Source of the DNA: an uncultured Acidovorax sp. | Lineage (GTDB): Bacteria > Pseudomonadota > Gammaproteobacteria > Burkholderiales > Burkholderiaceae_C | Direction: 5' to 3' | Assembly: GCA_913774955.1 (NCBI GenBank) | Contig: CAJYKV010000001.1 | Location: forward strand, 1 to 64,000 | Length of the DNA stretch: 64,000 nucleotides | In this document: positions 44,870 through 55,069 of the stretch, in pieces | Layout: the number at the start of each line of letters is the position of its first letter | Position numbering within the stretch: position 1 is the stretch's first letter | Translations under genes and position numbers: made by a program | Notes under the pieces: generated by a model | The model's input: only the letters and a program-made list of their open reading frames with translations | Databases searched by the model: none | What the model was told of the DNA's origin: nothing

Positions 44870-46204
44870 ATGAGTGGGTCAGCCGCTACCTATCCTTCCG
44901 GGGATTTCCATCACGAGGAATCCCTGTCCCATGCGGACACCCATGAAGAAGCATCGCCCGGCGACATCGCCGTGGGGGTGATCATCGGCCGGTCGTCCGA
45001 GTATTTCGATTTCTTCGTCTTCGGACTGGCCTGCGTGCTGGTCTTCCCTTCCTATCTGTTCCCGTTCCTTTCGCGGCTCGACGGCACGCTGATGGCCTTC
45101 GCCATCTTCGCGCTGGCGTTCGTGGTCCGTCCGATCGGCACCGCCATCTCCATGGCCGTGCAGCGGCGCTGGGGCCGCGGCACCAAGCTGACGATCGCAC
45201 TGTTCCTGCTCGGGGCCTCCACCGCCGGCATGGCCTTCCTGCCGAGCTACAACAATGCGGGCCAGGGCGCCATCATCGCGCTCATCGTGCTGCGGATCGG
45301 CCAGGGTCTGGCGCTGGGCGGCACCTGGGACGGCCTGCCCTCGCTGCTCGCGATGTCGGCTCCCAAGGAACGCCGCGGCTGGTACGCCATGATCGGCCAG
45401 CTGGGCGCGCCGGTCGGCTTCGTGATCGCCGCCAGCCTGTTCGCCTATCTCTACAGCAACCTCTCGGTGCAGGAGTTCCTGGACTGGGGCTGGCGCTTCC
45501 CGTTCTTCGTGGCCTTCGCCATCAACGTGGTGGCGCTGTTCGCCCGGCTGCGGCTGATCGTCGGCCAGTCGTACACGGACCTGCTGCAGCAGCGTGAACT
45601 GGCACCCGTAGGCGCGTTCGAGCTCATGCGCAACGAAGGCCGCAACGTGCTGCTGGGCGCCTTCGCCGCGCTGGCGAGCTTCGCGCTCTTCCACATGGTG
45701 ACGGTGTTCCCGCTGTCCTGGATCTCGATGTATTCCGAGCAGTCGATCGTCCACGTGCTGGGCGTGCAGATCGCGGGCGCCTTCTGCGCGGCACTGGCCA
45801 TCGTGGTGTCCGGCAGCCTGGCCGACCGGGTAGGCCGGCGCAACACGCTGGGCGTGATGGCCTGCCTGATCGGCCTCTTCAGCCTCGTGACGCCCTGGCT
45901 GCTGAGCAGCGGCACGACTGGCAACAACATCTTCATCATCGTGGGCTTCATTCTGCTCGGCCTGTCGTACGGCCAGGCGTCGGGCACGGTGACGGCGAAC
46001 TTCTCGCCGCGCTTCCGCTACACCGGCGCGGCGCTGTCGGCCGATCTGGCCTGGCTGGTGGGCGCGGCGTTCGCTCCGCTGGTGGCGCTCGGCCTGTCGG
46101 CCAAGTTCGGCCTGGTGGCCGTGTGCGTCTACCTGCTCTCGGGCGCCGTCTGCACGCTGCTGGCGCTGCGGATCAACCGCTGGATCGAACGCCGCGAGGC
46201 GTGA
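44870..46204 (+). CDS. MFS transporter, metabolite:H+ symporter (MHS) type
   Basis: A 444-residue twelve-helix transporter. The first helix region (VGVIIGRSSEYFDFFVFGLACVLVFP) and the loop motif RPIGTAISMAVQRRWGRGTKLT are typical of the MHS subfamily (ShiA/ProP/KgtP relatives), which import organic acids, shikimate, betaines or dicarboxylates with protons. AGGAG precedes ATG 44870. The hydrophilic N-terminus is long (~30 residues) and His/Glu-rich. It is divergent from the cyo operon. Substrate cannot be assigned. Confidence 0.9.
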   Translation: MSGSAATYPSGDFHHEESLSHADTHEEASPGDIAVGVIIGRSSEYFDFFVFGLACVLVFPSYLFPFLSRLDGTLMAFAIFALAFVVRPIGTAISMAVQRRWGRGTKLTIALFLLGASTAGMAFLPSYNNAGQGAIIALIVLRIGQGLALGGTWDGLPSLLAMSAPKERRGWYAMIGQLGAPVGFVIAASLFAYLYSNLSVQEFLDWGWRFPFFVAFAINVVALFARLRLIVGQSYTDLLQQRELAPVGAFELMRNEGRNVLLGAFAALASFALFHMVTVFPLSWISMYSEQSIVHVLGVQIAGAFCAALAIVVSGSLADRVGRRNTLGVMACLIGLFSLVTPWLLSSGTTGNNIFIIVGFILLGLSYGQASGTVTANFSPRFRYTGAALSADLAWLVGAAFAPLVALGLSAKFGLVAVCVYLLSGAVCTLLALRINRWIERREA

Positions 46205-46279
46205 GCCGGTTCTGAAGGCGCCAGCCGGCGCATTCACTCACCGCCGCGGGATTTGCCTCCCACGGCCGGTTGCCCATCG

Positions 46280-46311
46280 ACGGGTCCCGTTCCACTGACG
46301 GGGCCCGTTTT
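46280..46311 (+). terminator. Terminator behind the MHS transporter gene
   Basis: ACGGGTCCCGT (46280-46290) pairs with ACGGGGCCCGT (46298-46308), allowing one G-U pair, around a 7-base loop, and TTTT follows. It lies 76 bp after the transporter stop. The tolA gene converges from the right and ends at 46426. Confidence 0.75.
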
Positions 46312-46425
46312 CACATGGGGAAGAAAAGGTCCGTCACGGCAGGGGCGGGGCGCGCCGCATTCGGTGCGGTTCGTCCCCCAGGCCATGCCTGGCCAGGCCG
46401 CCCGGCCCGGTCGTGGCTCCCCGGT

Positions 46426-47484
<1,059 letters not shown>

Positions 47485-47559
47485 CGCGTTCGGAAACGGC
47501 TCCGGAAGGGGCGCGGCGGGAAGGAGAAACGGAAGGAGCGGCGAAGGCGCGCAGTGCGC

Positions 47560-47985
47560 CTAGCCGCCCGACTTGACGGTGAGGCCCACGCGCTGCACGC
47601 CGGCGCGCTGCAGCGCATCCATGGCCTTGACGACGGACTCGTAGGTCACGCCCTTGTCGGCCGTGACCAGCACCGGCGTGCCTTCTTCCTGCGTCGCCTG
47701 CCAGGTCTTGGCGGCGGCGCCGAGTTCCTTGAGCGTCACGGGGCGTTCGAGGTCGCCCGTCTTGAGCTGCAGGCTGCCGTCCTTCTGCACGATCACCTGC
47801 CCGAAGGACTTGGGCGGCTTGGCGCCCTTGCCGACGGAGGGCACGTCGATGCGGCTGGGGGTGAGCATGGGCGCGGTCACCATGAAGATGATGAGCAGCA
47901 CCAGCATCACGTCGATGAAGGGGACCATGTTGATCTCGTTCATCGAGCGGCGGCGGCTGCCGCCGCGCGAGGCCATGGTGGGCAT
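47560..47985 (-). CDS. tolR: TolR, proton-channel subunit of the Tol-Pal system
   Basis: A 141-residue ExbD/TolR protein. The single N-terminal helix has the essential Asp in NMVPFIDVMLVLLIIFMVTAP, and a periplasmic domain follows. ATG 47985 is used, with another Met three codons in. It forms the proton-driven motor with TolQ that energises TolA. The gap to tolQ is 40 bp. Confidence 0.95.
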   Translation of the reverse strand: MPTMASRGGSRRRSMNEINMVPFIDVMLVLLIIFMVTAPMLTPSRIDVPSVGKGAKPPKSFGQVIVQKDGSLQLKTGDLERPVTLKELGAAAKTWQATQEEGTPVLVTADKGVTYESVVKAMDALQRAGVQRVGLTVKSGG

Positions 47986-48025
47986 GGGAGGGGGTTCCTT
48001 GCTGCGGGCGGAAAGGGGCGGCCGG

Positions 48026-48733
48026 TCAGTGGCCCGAGGCGGAGGCGGGCGCCGGGTGCGCGCCCAGGTTGCGCTGCAGGATGTTCGAGAATTCCTCGAT
48101 GAAGGTTTCCTGGTGGATCGCCACGCGGTCGATGTCGCGCGCGAAGCGGTTGTAGGCGACCACGGCGGGGATGGCGGCGAAGAGGCCGATGGCGGTGGCC
48201 ACCAGGGCTTCGGCGATGCCGGGCGCCACGGTGGCGAGCGTGACCTGCTCCATGCCGGCGAAGCCGGTGAAGGCGTGCATGATCCCCCAGACGGTGCCGA
48301 AGAGGCCCACGTACGGGCTCACCGACGCGACCGAGCCGAGGAAGGAGAGGCTGGACTCGACCACGTCCATCTCGCGCTGGAAGCTCGCGCGCATGGCGCG
48401 GCGCGCGCCGTCGAGCAGCGTGCCCGGATCGGTGATGCGGCGTTCGCGCAGCTTCTGGAATTCGCGCATGCCGCTCGCGAAGATGCGCTCCATCGGGCCG
48501 GCGTTCTTGGCGTTCTGCGCGGCGCTCGCATAGAGGTCGTTCAGGCTGGTGCCCGACCAGAACTCGCGTTCGAAATCGTCGTTGAGGGAGCGCACGCGCT
48601 TGAGCGCGAACAGCTTGCGGAAGATGGCGGCCCAGCTGGCGACGGACACGCCGATCAGCAGCGCCATGACGAGCTGCACCACCCAGCTGGCATTGAGCAC
48701 CAGGTGCAGGATGGACATGTCTTGCGAATTCAT
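48026..48733 (-). CDS. tolQ: TolQ, proton-channel subunit of the Tol-Pal system
   Basis: A 235-residue MotA/TolQ/ExbB-family protein with three membrane helices. Features are ASWVVQLVMALLIGVSVASWA and the GLFGTVWGIMHAF/VAPGIAEALVATAIGLFAAIPAVVAYN pore-lining helices. ATG 48733 overlaps the ybgC stop (ATGA). Confidence 0.95.
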   Translation of the reverse strand: MNSQDMSILHLVLNASWVVQLVMALLIGVSVASWAAIFRKLFALKRVRSLNDDFEREFWSGTSLNDLYASAAQNAKNAGPMERIFASGMREFQKLRERRITDPGTLLDGARRAMRASFQREMDVVESSLSFLGSVASVSPYVGLFGTVWGIMHAFTGFAGMEQVTLATVAPGIAEALVATAIGLFAAIPAVVAYNRFARDIDRVAIHQETFIEEFSNILQRNLGAHPAPASASGH

Positions 48734-49152
48734 GATGGTGAGAGTTGTTCCAGAAGGTGGCCGGGAATGCGGGCCGGGCGCAGGGTGGCGCCATCGACCC
48801 ATCCGATGCGGACGGTGCCCTCGCACAGCGGCACCGCATCCGATTGTGTCATGTGCTCCGATTTCAGGAGCGCCCGCTGGCGTATTGTCAGCGATGCCTT
48901 CCCGCTTTCTTCGAGCACGGCCGTAACAATCAGTTCATCGTCGAGCCGCGCGGGACGCAGATAGCGCACCCGTGCGTCGGTTACGACGAACATCCCGCCC
49001 GTGAGTTCCCGCAATCGCTGCTGCCCGAGCCCGAGGGAGCGCAGCCACTCGGTGCGCGCGCGCTCGAAGAAGCGCAGGTAGTTGGCGTAGAAGACGATGC
49101 CGCCGGCATCGGTGTCTTCCCAGTAGATGCGCACGGGCCATTCGAAGCTCAT
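48730..49152 (-). CDS. ybgC: Tol-Pal-associated acyl-CoA thioesterase YbgC
   Basis: A 140-residue hotdog-fold thioesterase. The active-site motif YWEDTDAGGIVFYANYLRFFERARTEWLR with its Asp is the YbgC signature. It hydrolyses acyl-CoA thioesters at the membrane and is usually the first gene of the tol operon. It overlaps tolQ by 4 bp, so the two are translationally coupled. The C-terminus is slightly basic/hydrophobic. Confidence 0.94.
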   Translation of the reverse strand: MSFEWPVRIYWEDTDAGGIVFYANYLRFFERARTEWLRSLGLGQQRLRELTGGMFVVTDARVRYLRPARLDDELIVTAVLEESGKASLTIRQRALLKSEHMTQSDAVPLCEGTVRIGWVDGATLRPARIPGHLLEQLSPS

Positions 49153-49178
49153 GGGAAATGCCTGCCGGTGCCGCCGCG

Positions 49179-50363
49179 TCAGGCCAGCAGGCGGGAGAGC
49201 CGGGCGATGGCCTCCTGCAGCTGCGCCATGGAGTTGGCCGTGGAAAAGCGCACGAAGGTCTCGGGTGCATGGCTGCCGAAGTCGCGCCCGGGCGTGACGG
49301 CGAGGTGGGCGCGCTGCATCACCTCGTGGGCGAAGGCCCAACTGCCTTCCACCCCCAGGCGCCGCGCGGCGGCGGTGCAGTCGGCCCAGGCGTAGAAGGC
49401 ACCGTCGGGGCGCACGGGCACCGGCAGGCCGATCGATTCGAGCGCCGGAATGAAGTAGTCGCGGCGGGCCTTGAACTCGGCGCGGCGGCGTTCGTATTCG
49501 GCGATGCTCCCGGGCTCGAAGCAGGCCAGCGCCGCATGCTGCGCCACGGTGCTCGGGCAGATGAAAAGGTTCTGCGCGAGGCGCTCGACCACCGGAACCA
49601 TGGCCTCGGGCACGACCATCCAGCCGAGCCGCCAGCCGGTCATGTTGAAGTATTTGCTGAAGCTGTTGATGCTGACGATGTCGTCGCCGATCGCCAGCGC
49701 GGTCTGGCCGAAGGCCTCGTCGTGCGAGAGACCGAGGTAGATCTCGTCGATGACCGTGGTGCCGCCCCGGGACTGCACTTCGGCATGGATGCGGCGCAGT
49801 TCATCGGGCGCGATCGAGGTGCCCGTGGGATTGGAGGGCGAGGCCAGCAGCACGCCGCGCGTCTTCGGGCCCCAGTGGGCGGCCACCTTGGCGGCACTGA
49901 GCTGGAAGCGTTCTTCGGCGGTGGAGGGCACGAGCACCGCGCGGCCGTCCGCCGCGCTCACGAAATGCCGGTTGCAGGGGTAGCTCGGGTCCGGCATGAG
50001 GATCTCGTCGCCCTGCTCGATGAGCGCGAGGCAGGCGAGCTGCAGCGCGCCCGAGGCGCCCGCCGTGACCACGATGCGCCGCGCCGGCACCGCCACGCCG
50101 AAGCGCTCGGCATACCAGCCGGCGATGCGTTCGCGCAGCGCTTCCAGGCCCAGGGCGTTGGTGTACTGCGTGGTGCCGCTCCGCAGCGCGCGCTCGGCGG
50201 CCTCGCGCACCAGAGGCGGCGCGGTGAAGTCGGGTTCGCCGATGTTGAGGAAGATCATCGGCTCCGGGCCCTGCGCCACCTCGCGCGCCAGGGCCTGGGC
50301 GGCCTTGGCGATCTCCATCACGTAAAAGGGTTCGATGCGCTCGGCGCGCGAGGAGAACTTCAT
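49179..50363 (-). CDS. PLP-dependent aminotransferase, class I
   Basis: A 394-residue fold-type I aminotransferase. The PLP lysine lies in SFSKYFNMTGWRLGW, with NIGEPDF near the start, TAGASGALQLA, SPSNPTGTSI and a late VRFSTANS segment carrying the carboxylate-binding Arg. It belongs with AspC/AlaA-like enzymes; amino donor and acceptor cannot be told from sequence. ATG 50363 is chosen with AGGAG-type bases upstream. It sits 26 bp before ybgC on the same strand and may be read into the tol operon. Confidence 0.9.
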   Translation of the reverse strand: MKFSSRAERIEPFYVMEIAKAAQALAREVAQGPEPMIFLNIGEPDFTAPPLVREAAERALRSGTTQYTNALGLEALRERIAGWYAERFGVAVPARRIVVTAGASGALQLACLALIEQGDEILMPDPSYPCNRHFVSAADGRAVLVPSTAEERFQLSAAKVAAHWGPKTRGVLLASPSNPTGTSIAPDELRRIHAEVQSRGGTTVIDEIYLGLSHDEAFGQTALAIGDDIVSINSFSKYFNMTGWRLGWMVVPEAMVPVVERLAQNLFICPSTVAQHAALACFEPGSIAEYERRRAEFKARRDYFIPALESIGLPVPVRPDGAFYAWADCTAAARRLGVEGSWAFAHEVMQRAHLAVTPGRDFGSHAPETFVRFSTANSMAQLQEAIARLSRLLA

Positions 50364-50470
50364 GGCAGTGCGGGAAGGAGGAGGGGGAGGGCGAGAAGGC
50401 GGAGCCGGCGCGCCCGTCCGCGCGGGCGGCGCGGACGGCCGCTGCAGCGGCGGCGGGTGGGGCAGGCCGG

Positions 50471-51028
50471 TCAGTCCGCGGACGGCACGGCGCCCGGGCC
50501 CCGGTCCGCGCCCACCTCTGCGGCGCGCAGCGTGGGCGCGAGGCCGTTGAGCACGCCGTTCACGTACTTGTGCCCGTCGGTGCCGCCGAACTCCTTGGCG
50601 AGCTCGACGCACTCGTTGATGACCACGCGCCACGGCACGTCCAGGCAGTTCTGGAATTCGTAGACGCCGATCCACATCGTCGCATGCTCGATGGGAGACA
50701 GCTCGGCCAGCGTGCGGTCGAGCTTCGGCTGGATCAGGGCGTCGAGCGCCTCGGCGTTCTCGATGCAGCCGTGCAGCAGTGCGTCGTAGTGCGCGGCATC
50801 GGCCTTGTGGAAGCCGGAGAGGTCGCGGGTGAACACGTCGATCGCGGTGGCTTCGTTGCGGCCCACGATGTGCTGGTAGAGCGCCTGCAGCGCGAACGCG
50901 CGCGAGCGGCTGCGGGCCGATTTGGAGGCGGCCTTGCGGGCGCCGGTGGCCGTGGTGCCGGTGCGCCCCTGGCGCGGCGGACGCTTGGCGCCGCCGGGCG
51001 CCGGGGTGGAGGCGGAATCGTCGCTCAA
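50471..51028 (-). CDS. nusB: Transcription antitermination factor NusB
   Basis: A 185-residue NusB. The helical core starts at [18 protein letters not shown] and continues to [32 protein letters not shown]. It has a basic ~35-residue N-terminal tail longer than in E. coli (139 residues). The start is a TTG at 51028 that overlaps the ribH stop, with a strong GGAGGAG Shine-Dalgarno five bases upstream inside ribH. Functions in rRNA antitermination with NusE. The ribBX-ribH-nusB order is standard. Confidence 0.93.
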   Translation of the reverse strand: MSDDSASTPAPGGAKRPPRQGRTGTTATGARKAASKSARSRSRAFALQALYQHIVGRNEATAIDVFTRDLSGFHKADAAHYDALLHGCIENAEALDALIQPKLDRTLAELSPIEHATMWIGVYEFQNCLDVPWRVVINECVELAKEFGGTDGHKYVNGVLNGLAPTLRAAEVGADRGPGAVPSAD

Positions 51029-51489
51029 GACAGCTCCTCCAGCAGGTTCGCCATCTCCACGGCCACGCGGGCCGCGTCGCGCCCCTTCTCGGTCTGGCGG
51101 GCCACGGCCTGCTCCAGGTTCTCGGTGGTCAGGATGGCGTTGGCGATCGGGGTCTGCGTGTCGAGTGAGACGCGCGTCACGCCCGCGCCGGACTCGTTGG
51201 CCACCAGCTCGAAGTGGTAGGTCTCGCCGCGGATGATGCAGCCGAGCGCGATCAGCGCGTCGTATTCGTCCTGCTCGGCCAGGGCCTGCAGGGCCAGCGG
51301 CACTTCGAGCGCGCCGGGCACGCGCACGTGGCGGATGTTCTTGTCCTGCACGCCCAGGGCGAGCAGCTCTTCGCGGCATGCGGCCGCCAGGGCCTCGGTG
51401 ATGCCTTCGTTGAAGCGGGCCTGCACGATGCCGATCTGCAGTTTCCTGCCGTCGAGCCTGTCCGCGGTTCCTTTGTCTGCGCCAAACAT
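51025..51489 (-). CDS. ribH: 6,7-dimethyl-8-ribityllumazine synthase
   Basis: A 154-residue lumazine synthase. It has the substrate-binding [23 protein letters not shown] and [17 protein letters not shown] motifs with the catalytic His. It joins the 3,4-dihydroxybutanone phosphate made by the upstream RibBX with the ribitylamino-pyrimidine to form the riboflavin precursor. ATG 51489 lies 8 bp after the ribBX stop. Confidence 0.97.
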   Translation of the reverse strand: MFGADKGTADRLDGRKLQIGIVQARFNEGITEALAAACREELLALGVQDKNIRHVRVPGALEVPLALQALAEQDEYDALIALGCIIRGETYHFELVANESGAGVTRVSLDTQTPIANAILTTENLEQAVARQTEKGRDAARVAVEMANLLEELS

Positions 51490-51497
51490 GGTGTGTC

Positions 51498-52619
51498 TTA
51501 TTCCTTGGGGATGTATCCGGTGATCTCGAGGCCGTAGCCGGTCATGCTGGGCAGGCGGCGCTGCTGGCCCATGAGCTGCATGCGGGTGACGCCGCATTCG
51601 CGCAGGATCTGCGCGCCCACGCCGTAGGTGCGCAGGTCCATGCGGCCGCGTTCGGGTGCGTGCGAGGCGCGCGCCGTGCCGTCGAACTGGGACAGCAGCT
51701 GCTCGGCGCTCTCGCCGCAGTTCAGCAGCACGGCCACGCCGCTGCCGTGCTGGGCGATGTGGCGCAGGCTGGCGTCCAGGTCCCAGGAGTGCATGTCGCG
51801 GCCCACTTCGAGCGCGTCCAGCACCGACAGCGGCTCGTGCACGCGCACCGGGACGCTGTCGTGCTCGCCCCAGGAGCCGCGCACCAGCGCGATGTGCACC
51901 GACTGGCTGGGGCCGTCGCGGAAGGCATGGGCGATGAATTCGCCGGCGGCCGTCTGCAGCGGGCGCGTGCCCACCTTCTGCACCAGCGTCTCGTGGCGGC
52001 TGCGGTATTCGATCAGATCGGCGATGGTGCCGATCTTCAGGCCGTGCTCGGCGGCGAATTGCTGCAGGTCTGGCAGGCGGGCCATGGTGCCGTCGTCCTT
52101 CATGACCTCGCAGATGACGGCCGAGGGGCTGCAGCCGGCCATGGCGGCCAGGTCGCAGCCGGCCTCGGTGTGGCCGGCGCGCATGAGCACGCCGCCGTCC
52201 ACCGCCTGCAGCGGGAAGATGTGGCCCGGCTGCACCAGGTCGGAGGCCTTGGCATTGGGTGCCACGGCGGCCTGCACGGTGCGGGCGCGGTCGGCGGCGG
52301 AGATGCCGGTGGTCACGCCTTCGGCGGCCTCGATGGAGGCGGTGAAGGCGGTGCCCATCTTGGTGCCGTTGCGCGCCACCATGGGCGGCAGGCGCAGCAG
52401 CTCGCAGCGCTCGCGCGTGAGTGTGAGGCAGATCAGGCCGCGGCCGAAGCGCGCCATGAAGTTGATCGCTTCGGGCGTGACGTGGTCGGCGGCGAGGACC
52501 AGGTCGCCTTCGTTCTCGCGGTCTTCCTCGTCCACGAGGATGACGATGCGGCCCGCGCGCATCTCGGCCACGATGTCTTCGACCGGTGCGATGGACGCGG
52601 GGGGGAGGGGGGTGTTCAT
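51498..52619 (-). CDS. ribBX: RibBX: DHBP synthase fused to degenerate GTP cyclohydrolase II-like domain
   Basis: A 373-residue protein. Residues 1-~205 are a full 3,4-dihydroxy-2-butanone-4-phosphate synthase with [20 protein letters not shown] and [11 protein letters not shown]. Residues ~206-373 align with GTP cyclohydrolase II, but the zinc-binding region is lost: where RibA has RIHSECLTGD and further Cys ligands, this protein reads [13 protein letters not shown] with no cysteines. Such hybrids are known as RibBX, so a separate RibA is expected elsewhere. No FMN riboswitch is visible in the 98 bp upstream. First gene of ribBX-ribH-nusB. Confidence 0.9.
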   Translation of the reverse strand: MNTPLPPASIAPVEDIVAEMRAGRIVILVDEEDRENEGDLVLAADHVTPEAINFMARFGRGLICLTLTRERCELLRLPPMVARNGTKMGTAFTASIEAAEGVTTGISAADRARTVQAAVAPNAKASDLVQPGHIFPLQAVDGGVLMRAGHTEAGCDLAAMAGCSPSAVICEVMKDDGTMARLPDLQQFAAEHGLKIGTIADLIEYRSRHETLVQKVGTRPLQTAAGEFIAHAFRDGPSQSVHIALVRGSWGEHDSVPVRVHEPLSVLDALEVGRDMHSWDLDASLRHIAQHGSGVAVLLNCGESAEQLLSQFDGTARASHAPERGRMDLRTYGVGAQILRECGVTRMQLMGQQRRLPSMTGYGLEITGYIPKE

Positions 52620-52717
52620 GGTGGCAGGCTTTCGGTGGTCCGCGGCGGGCGGGCCGCGCCGCGGCCGGGCCGGTGGCGGGCGCGGCGCGCGGTGGGGCGC
52701 CGGGGAAAGGTGCGATT

Positions 52718-54274
52718 TTAGTGCAGCCCGCCCGTGCCTGGCCCGGAAGGGGCACCGGCACCCGGCGCGTCCGCCAGGGCGCCCAGGAGCAGGACGGCCG
52801 CGAGCAGCGCCAGTGAGAGCAGCCGGGTGCCCAAGAGCAGGGCCGTGGCACTCGGCCAGGAAGCGGCCGGAAGGCACAGCAGCGCGATTTCTCCCGCCGC
52901 GAAGAGGCGCATGGTCCAGTGGGCATGGCGCGCCAGCCAGGCGAGCGGCTTGCCGCGTGGCACGGCGTGCGCCACCAGCCGCCGCAGCGCCCAGGCGACG
53001 GGGTAGGCGATCCAGGCCACGCAGGCGACGGCGAAGGCGATGTCGAACGCGCGCGCCTCGCCGCGGGCGGCCCACAGTGCGGCCACGGCCACCGGCAGCA
53101 CCCAGCCGATCGTGCGCCAGGGCTGGGTGCGCGGCAGGTGCTGGGCAGGCACGGCCGCGGCGACGGGCAGGGCGCTCGGGTCCACCACGTCGCCGGGCTC
53201 GCGCTGACGTGCGTTCAGGCCGGCCCACGCCCAGAGGGGGCAGTCGTAGGCCTGGTCGTGCATGGGCGTGTGCGGATCGCCCGGCTGCAGCTGGCTGCGG
53301 TCCATCCGCAGGCCGAGTGCGAAGGCTTCATCGGCCATCCAGCGCAGGGTGATGCGGGACAGGCCATCGCGCGCATAAGAGCCGCCCACGTCGCTGTGCA
53401 CGCCGCGGAACCAGCGTTGCGCGAAGCTGCGGTGCGGCAGTTCGCGGGCGCTGAAGTGCGGGTCTTCGTAGCGGCGCGGCGTGTAGGGTTGGCGGGACTC
53501 GTGCAGCGACAGCGCGTGCCGCACGTGCACGAAGCGCTTGTTCGCGAAGTCCGCGGAGTTGCTGATCCTGAGGCCTATCAGCGGGCCGCCGATGGATTCC
53601 ACCGTGTCCCACACGCCCGCGAAATGCACGAGCGGTGTGCGGCCTCGCGCGAAGTTCTCGACCACGTCCCGCGCGAAGTCCTCGCGCTGGCGCGTGCCGG
53701 AGGGGTTGTCCCGCCGCGGGGGCGCGAAATAGATGCGCACCATGCTGTCGAGCAGGGGCAGCCCTTCCGGATGGATGAGCCCGTACATGTTGAGCATGCC
53801 GGCGACGGCACGCGCGGTGAAGGCCCCGCGCGAGAAACCCAGCAGGTAGATGCGGTCGCCGTCGCGGTAGGTGCGCACCAGGAATTCGTAAGCGCCCGCG
53901 ATGTTGGGGAACACGCCGCTGCCGAGCGCGAGGCCCGCGAGCCGTTCGACGCGTTCGCTCACCCGTCCGAAGAAGGAGTCGGGCGGGAACACGTTGTCCG
54001 TGCCCACGCCGGGGTCGTAGTAGACGAACTGCTCGGGGGCCTGCCCGTCGGGATCGGGGCCCTTGTGCAGCATGCGCAGCAGTTTGACGACGTTGGTGTC
54101 CTGGTCGTTGCCGAGGATGTTGCCCGTGCCGTCGAAGAGCAGCACCAGGTTGCGCCCGGGCCTTTCGGCCCACAGCGCTTCGGCCGCGATGCATTCGCGC
54201 AGGACGTCGTCGCGCGTGGGGTGGCCGGAGCCGGCGGCACTGGGCCGCGGCACCGCATGGGTGGTGTCGGTCAT
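52718..54274 (-). CDS. DUF2235 alpha/beta-hydrolase with C-terminal membrane segments
   Basis: A 518-residue protein. The DUF2235 (T6SS phospholipase-like) domain spans residues ~40-350, opening with [12 protein letters not shown], with the nucleophile Ser148 in GFSRGAF and late [13 protein letters not shown]. The last ~150 residues contain about four hydrophobic segments. GGAGAGAGG precedes ATG 54274. Some DUF2235 proteins are Tle1-type lipase effectors, but there is no VgrG, adaptor or immunity gene nearby, so this is more likely a housekeeping or orphan hydrolase anchored in the membrane. Substrate unknown. Confidence 0.85.
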   Translation of the reverse strand: MTDTTHAVPRPSAAGSGHPTRDDVLRECIAAEALWAERPGRNLVLLFDGTGNILGNDQDTNVVKLLRMLHKGPDPDGQAPEQFVYYDPGVGTDNVFPPDSFFGRVSERVERLAGLALGSGVFPNIAGAYEFLVRTYRDGDRIYLLGFSRGAFTARAVAGMLNMYGLIHPEGLPLLDSMVRIYFAPPRRDNPSGTRQREDFARDVVENFARGRTPLVHFAGVWDTVESIGGPLIGLRISNSADFANKRFVHVRHALSLHESRQPYTPRRYEDPHFSARELPHRSFAQRWFRGVHSDVGGSYARDGLSRITLRWMADEAFALGLRMDRSQLQPGDPHTPMHDQAYDCPLWAWAGLNARQREPGDVVDPSALPVAAAVPAQHLPRTQPWRTIGWVLPVAVAALWAARGEARAFDIAFAVACVAWIAYPVAWALRRLVAHAVPRGKPLAWLARHAHWTMRLFAAGEIALLCLPAASWPSATALLLGTRLLSLALLAAVLLLGALADAPGAGAPSGPGTGGLH

Positions 54275-54364
54275 GGTCCTCTCTCCCTTTGTTGTCCCCG
54301 GAGGGTGGACCATTCTGTCGAAATCGCAGGGAATGCCGCAAGGGGGCGGATGCCCCCGTGGGCG

Positions 54365-54667
54365 CTACACCGCCGAGCCTTCCAGATGCAGGTCGCTGGT
54401 GGGGTAGGCCACGCAGGGCAGTACGCAGCCTTCGGCCTTTTCCTCCGCCGACAGGCCCGGCCATTCGATCGCGTAGCGCACGGTGCCTTCGGCGAGGATG
54501 CCGATGCAGGTGCGGCAGGTGCCGTTGCGGCAGGAACTGGGCCAGTCGATGCCGCCCTGTTCCATCGATTGCAGCAGCGTCTGTTCGGGCCATGCATCGC
54601 ATTGGGTGCCGTCGGTGCCGACGCGCGCGATGAAGAACGGGGCTTGGGAAACGGGGGAAGACGTCAT
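54365..54667 (-). CDS. Plant-type [2Fe-2S] ferredoxin
   Basis: A 100-residue ferredoxin. Three cluster ligands are in SSCRNGTCRTC (Cys-x4-Cys-x2-Cys) and the fourth in the later CVLPC. It is a soluble electron carrier of the type used by oxygenases or reductases; no partner enzyme is adjacent. ATG 54667 is used rather than an upstream in-frame Met that would add 25 atypical residues. Its upstream region is the DnaA-box tandem element. Confidence 0.88.
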   Translation of the reverse strand: MTSSPVSQAPFFIARVGTDGTQCDAWPEQTLLQSMEQGGIDWPSSCRNGTCRTCIGILAEGTVRYAIEWPGLSAEEKAEGCVLPCVAYPTSDLHLEGSAV

Positions 54668-54819
54668 GGGAGACAGAGAAAACAGGTCGGAAAAACGGCC
54701 GCTGGAGGCAGGGCCGGGAGCACGGCGGAGCAGGTTGCCCACTGCACAAAATTTGGGCAGCGCAGAACTATCCCTTGCGGATCAATGACTTAACCCTGTC
54801 ATACAGCGCTGATCCCGTG

Positions 54820-54828
54820 TTATCCACA
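54820..54828 (+). promoter_or_regulatory. DnaA box (copy 1)
   Basis: TTATCCACA matches the strongest DnaA-box consensus exactly. Downstream in the same unit, TTGTCCA and, on the opposite strand, TTATCCC resemble weaker boxes. No dnaA, dnaN or gidA gene is nearby, so this is not the chromosomal oriC. Confidence 0.6.
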
Positions 54829-54954
54829 CAGTTGTCCAGCGCAGGGAGGGATAACGGGGGAGCATTGGCACAAGTGCTGCCCAAAAAATAGGCAGCGCGT
54901 GGGGTTTCCTTTGAAATCAACCACTTGCGCCAGCCGTACAGCGCCTGTCCCGGG

Positions 54955-54963
54955 TTATCCACA
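54955..54963 (+). promoter_or_regulatory. DnaA box (copy 2)
   Basis: A second exact TTATCCACA lies 135 bp after the first in the same orientation. It is flanked by GGTTATCC/GGATAACC arms that could form a cruciform or RNA hairpin. Confidence 0.6.
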
Positions 54964-55069
54964 TGATTGTCCAACGCCCGCAGGGATAACCGTATGCACC
55001 GTTTTCGGGGCCGCGCGCGGGGAATCCGGCAGGGCTGGCACCAGGAGGGGCGGGAGCCCCACCCTGCGC

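Larger units (their letters stand above)
54741..54992. repeat. Two diverged 135-bp tandem units with DnaA boxes and inverted repeats
   Basis: The 402-bp gap 54668-55069 contains no gene. Within it, 54741-54857 recurs at exactly +135 bp (54876-54992) with no gaps. Over 54756-54857, about 70 of 102 positions agree by hand count. Each copy has GGCAGCGC, then TACAGCGC, then a perfect DnaA box TTATCCACA (54820-54828; 54955-54963), then TTGTCCA and GGGATAAC. GTTATCC and GGATAAC form an inverted repeat around each core, with 8-bp arms in copy 2. Conservation is concentrated in this core. Confidence 0.85.

Noticed and set aside
51498-52110. Frameshift or pseudogene in the GTP cyclohydrolase II half of ribBX
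   Set aside because: The frame is intact to a normal stop and the C-terminus ([13 protein letters not shown]) is family-like; loss of metal ligands is the known RibBX pattern rather than decay.
52620-52717. Possible FMN riboswitch upstream of ribBX
   Set aside because: The 98 bp are plain GC-rich sequence and none of the conserved RFN elements is present; the space is also too short.
54741-54992. Chromosomal origin of replication
   Set aside because: Although two perfect DnaA boxes are present, there is no dnaA/dnaN/rnpA/rpmH/gidA neighbourhood, no AT-rich unwinding region and only a few boxes.
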